NCBI GenBank assembly: GCA_013002105.1
Contig: JABDKS010000185.1
Location: 1 to 6,385 of the forward strand
Direction of reading: 5' to 3'
DNA length: 6,385 nucleotides
Origin: Pirellulaceae bacterium
GTDB lineage: Bacteria; Planctomycetota; Planctomycetia; Pirellulales; Pirellulaceae
Under the pieces are notes generated by a model, which saw nothing but the letters and a program-made list of their open reading frames with translations, ran no database searches and was not told the origin of the DNA. The translations under genes were made by a program, and so were the position numbers. This document shows, one piece after another, positions 5,721 to 6,385 of this stretch. Within the stretch, counting starts at the first letter, position 1; every line of letters begins with the position of its first letter.

Positions 5721-5763
5721 CCTATACGTCGCGCGAAAACGCAACTTCAAAACTCACGCGTCG
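5721..5763 (+). repeat. 43-bp direct repeat, copy A
   Basis: It matches copy B (5803-5845) at 38 of 43 positions with no gaps, 82 bp apart. The shared core includes GCGAAAACGC and ACTTCAAAACT, ending ACGCGTCG. The 39 bp between the copies are not repeated except for the TCGGGTTACC tail that continues copy A. Confidence 0.75.
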
Positions 5764-5802
5764 GGTTACCGAAAAATCACAGCATCTTCGGTTTATCAAG
5801 GA

Positions 5803-5845
5803 CCGATACGTCAAGCGAAAACGCGACTTCAAAACTTACGCGTCG
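5803..5845 (+). repeat. 43-bp direct repeat, copy B, overlapping the 3' end of the RidA gene
   Basis: It is the second copy of the 43-bp unit. Its last ten bases (5836-5845) are the reverse complement of the end of the RidA reading frame, so the repeat supplies that gene's stop codon (5836-5838) and last two to three codons. It stops matching copy A at 5845, where gene-specific sequence begins. Confidence 0.75.
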
Positions 5846-6300
5846 ACCTCAAAGATCGCTTCGATCTCGACTGCGATGCCTCCGGGTAGAGCGTTGGTCC
5901 CTAGGGCACTGCGAGCTGCTACGCCGTTTTCTTCACCAAACACGTCACGAAACAGTTCGCTACACCCATTGATCACGGCGGGTTGCTGATCGAACCCATC
6001 AGTGCTTCGAACCAACCCCAGAAGCTTGACCAATCGTTTGACCTTGTCCAAACTGCCAAGATGGTTCTGAAGCGTCGCCAGCATGCACAGTCCGGTGACT
6101 TGAGCGGCTTCGAATCCAGCTTCGACGTCCATGTCCAAGCCAAGCCGGCCGGTGATCAGTTTGTTGTCGGTTTTTAGTGGACCATGTCCCGACAGATAAG
6201 CCATGTTGCCGACCACCACAATCGGCTTGTAGACGCCCATCGGTTTGGGAGCCTTTGGCAATTCGAGTTTCAGTTCGGCCAGGCGTGCTTCGGCACTCAT
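5836..6300 (-). CDS. RidA/YjgF/UK114-family protein
   Basis: 154 residues, slightly longer than the ~130 typical of RidA. Members form trimers in the cytoplasm; archetypal RidA hydrolyses reactive enamine/imine intermediates from PLP enzymes, while many paralogues have other or unknown roles. Seen here: VVVGNMAYLSGHGP (28-41), corresponding to the strand before the active-site cleft; the helix FEAAQVTGLCMLATLQNHLGSLDKVKRLVKL; and the C-terminal signature GVAARSALGTNALPGG with R130 at the position of the catalytic Arg, and E145 fifteen residues later as in RidA, within AVEIEAIFEV. The ATG at 6300 is chosen over an in-frame ATG at 6330 because GGAG lies 8 nt before it and family similarity begins there. 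It is convergent with the methyltransferase gene. The C-terminal DA and stop codon come from an intergenic repeat. Because the Gly-His-Gly loop differs from archetypal RidA, deaminase activity should not be assumed. Confidence 0.92.
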   Translation of the reverse strand: MSAEARLAELKLELPKAPKPMGVYKPIVVVGNMAYLSGHGPLKTDNKLITGRLGLDMDVEAGFEAAQVTGLCMLATLQNHLGSLDKVKRLVKLLGLVRSTDGFDQQPAVINGCSELFRDVFGEENGVAARSALGTNALPGGIAVEIEAIFEVDA

Positions 6301-6385
6301 CACTAATTCTCCACAGGAAACGGCGGTCAATGTGCGTTAAGAATGGAGTCAGCGGGATCAATCGGCAAGGGGACGCGTCACGATC
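6301..6385 (-). promoter_or_regulatory. Upstream region of the RidA gene
   Basis: This holds the RidA Shine-Dalgarno site (GGAG, 8 nt before the ATG at 6300). A possible weak promoter is TTGCCG around 6361-6366 with TTCTTA some 19 bp downstream on the minus strand; spacing and the -10 box are poor. No gene is visible before the right edge. Confidence 0.3.

Larger units (their letters stand above)
5626..5845. repeat. Intergenic repeat complex between convergent genes
   Basis: This 220-bp stretch is built from related pieces and has no believable gene. CGCGTCGGGTTACC(A)GAAAA occurs inverted at 5644-5662, and related forms occur direct at 5702-5719 (CGCATCGGGTTATGAAAAA) and 5757-5775. Flanking them are ~43-bp direct copies at 5721-5763 and 5803-5845, and a diverged inverted relative, GCGTTTTGAGTTGGCGCTTTTC, at 5626-5647. 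It may be a non-autonomous mobile or palindromic repeat family that also ends transcription from both sides. Confidence 0.65.

Noticed and set aside
5626..5845. Possible insertion sequence
   Set aside because: There is no transposase frame, and no clear terminal inverted repeats or target duplications bound the complex.
5349..5972. 207-codon plus-strand frame across the repeat region
   Set aside because: It runs out of frame through the methyltransferase, then through repeats, then antisense to RidA. It is Arg/Ser/Thr-rich with no motif.

Overview
The window most resembles a planctomycete chromosome of the Pirellulaceae/Rhodopirellula type. This is inferred from style: moderate GC rich in CGATCG/TCGA words, frequent GTG/TTG starts with weak Shine-Dalgarno sites, a divided FAAL/PKS locus, several conserved but unnamed small proteins, and palindromic intergenic repeats. 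No rRNA, tRNA or marker gene is present, so the taxonomy is not proven.

Layout. (1) 1-2741, minus strand: a biosynthetic pair. A fatty acyl-AMP ligase fused to an acyl carrier protein (564-2741) is followed, with a 23-nt overlap, by the first 195 codons of a modular type I polyketide synthase whose ketosynthase runs off the left edge. The ligase should activate a fatty acid, load it on its own ACP and hand it to the ketosynthase. Complementary acidic and basic helical tails at the protein junction suggest how the two enzymes dock. (2) 2742-3055: non-coding. It carries two adjacent dyads upstream of the ligase and a hairpin plus T-run that probably ends the next minus-strand gene. (3) 3056-3454, minus: a small tryptophan/glutamine-rich secreted protein of unknown function. 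(4) 3455-3716: a divergent intergenic region with two sets of evenly phased short repeats (16-bp and 21-bp periods) and a terminator-like hairpin just before the next start. (5) 3717-5581, plus: probably one transcript of three genes. These are a membrane-anchored protein whose C-terminal domain looks like a BECR-type (barnase/EndoU/colicin/RelE-like) nuclease fold, a small multi-CxxC zinc-ribbon protein, and a class I SAM-dependent methyltransferase-like protein. (6) 5582-5835: a cluster of inverted and direct repeats between convergent genes. (7) 5836-6300, minus: a RidA/YjgF-family protein whose last codons and stop lie inside one of those repeats.

The FAAL-ACP/PKS pair and the RidA protein are firm assignments. 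The methyltransferase is good, the zinc-binding protein is good as a fold but not as a function, and the nuclease-like domain is a hypothesis. The most unusual material is the phased repeat array at 3521-3604, the repeat complex at 5626-5845, and the nuclease-like gene with its divergently transcribed secreted neighbour.
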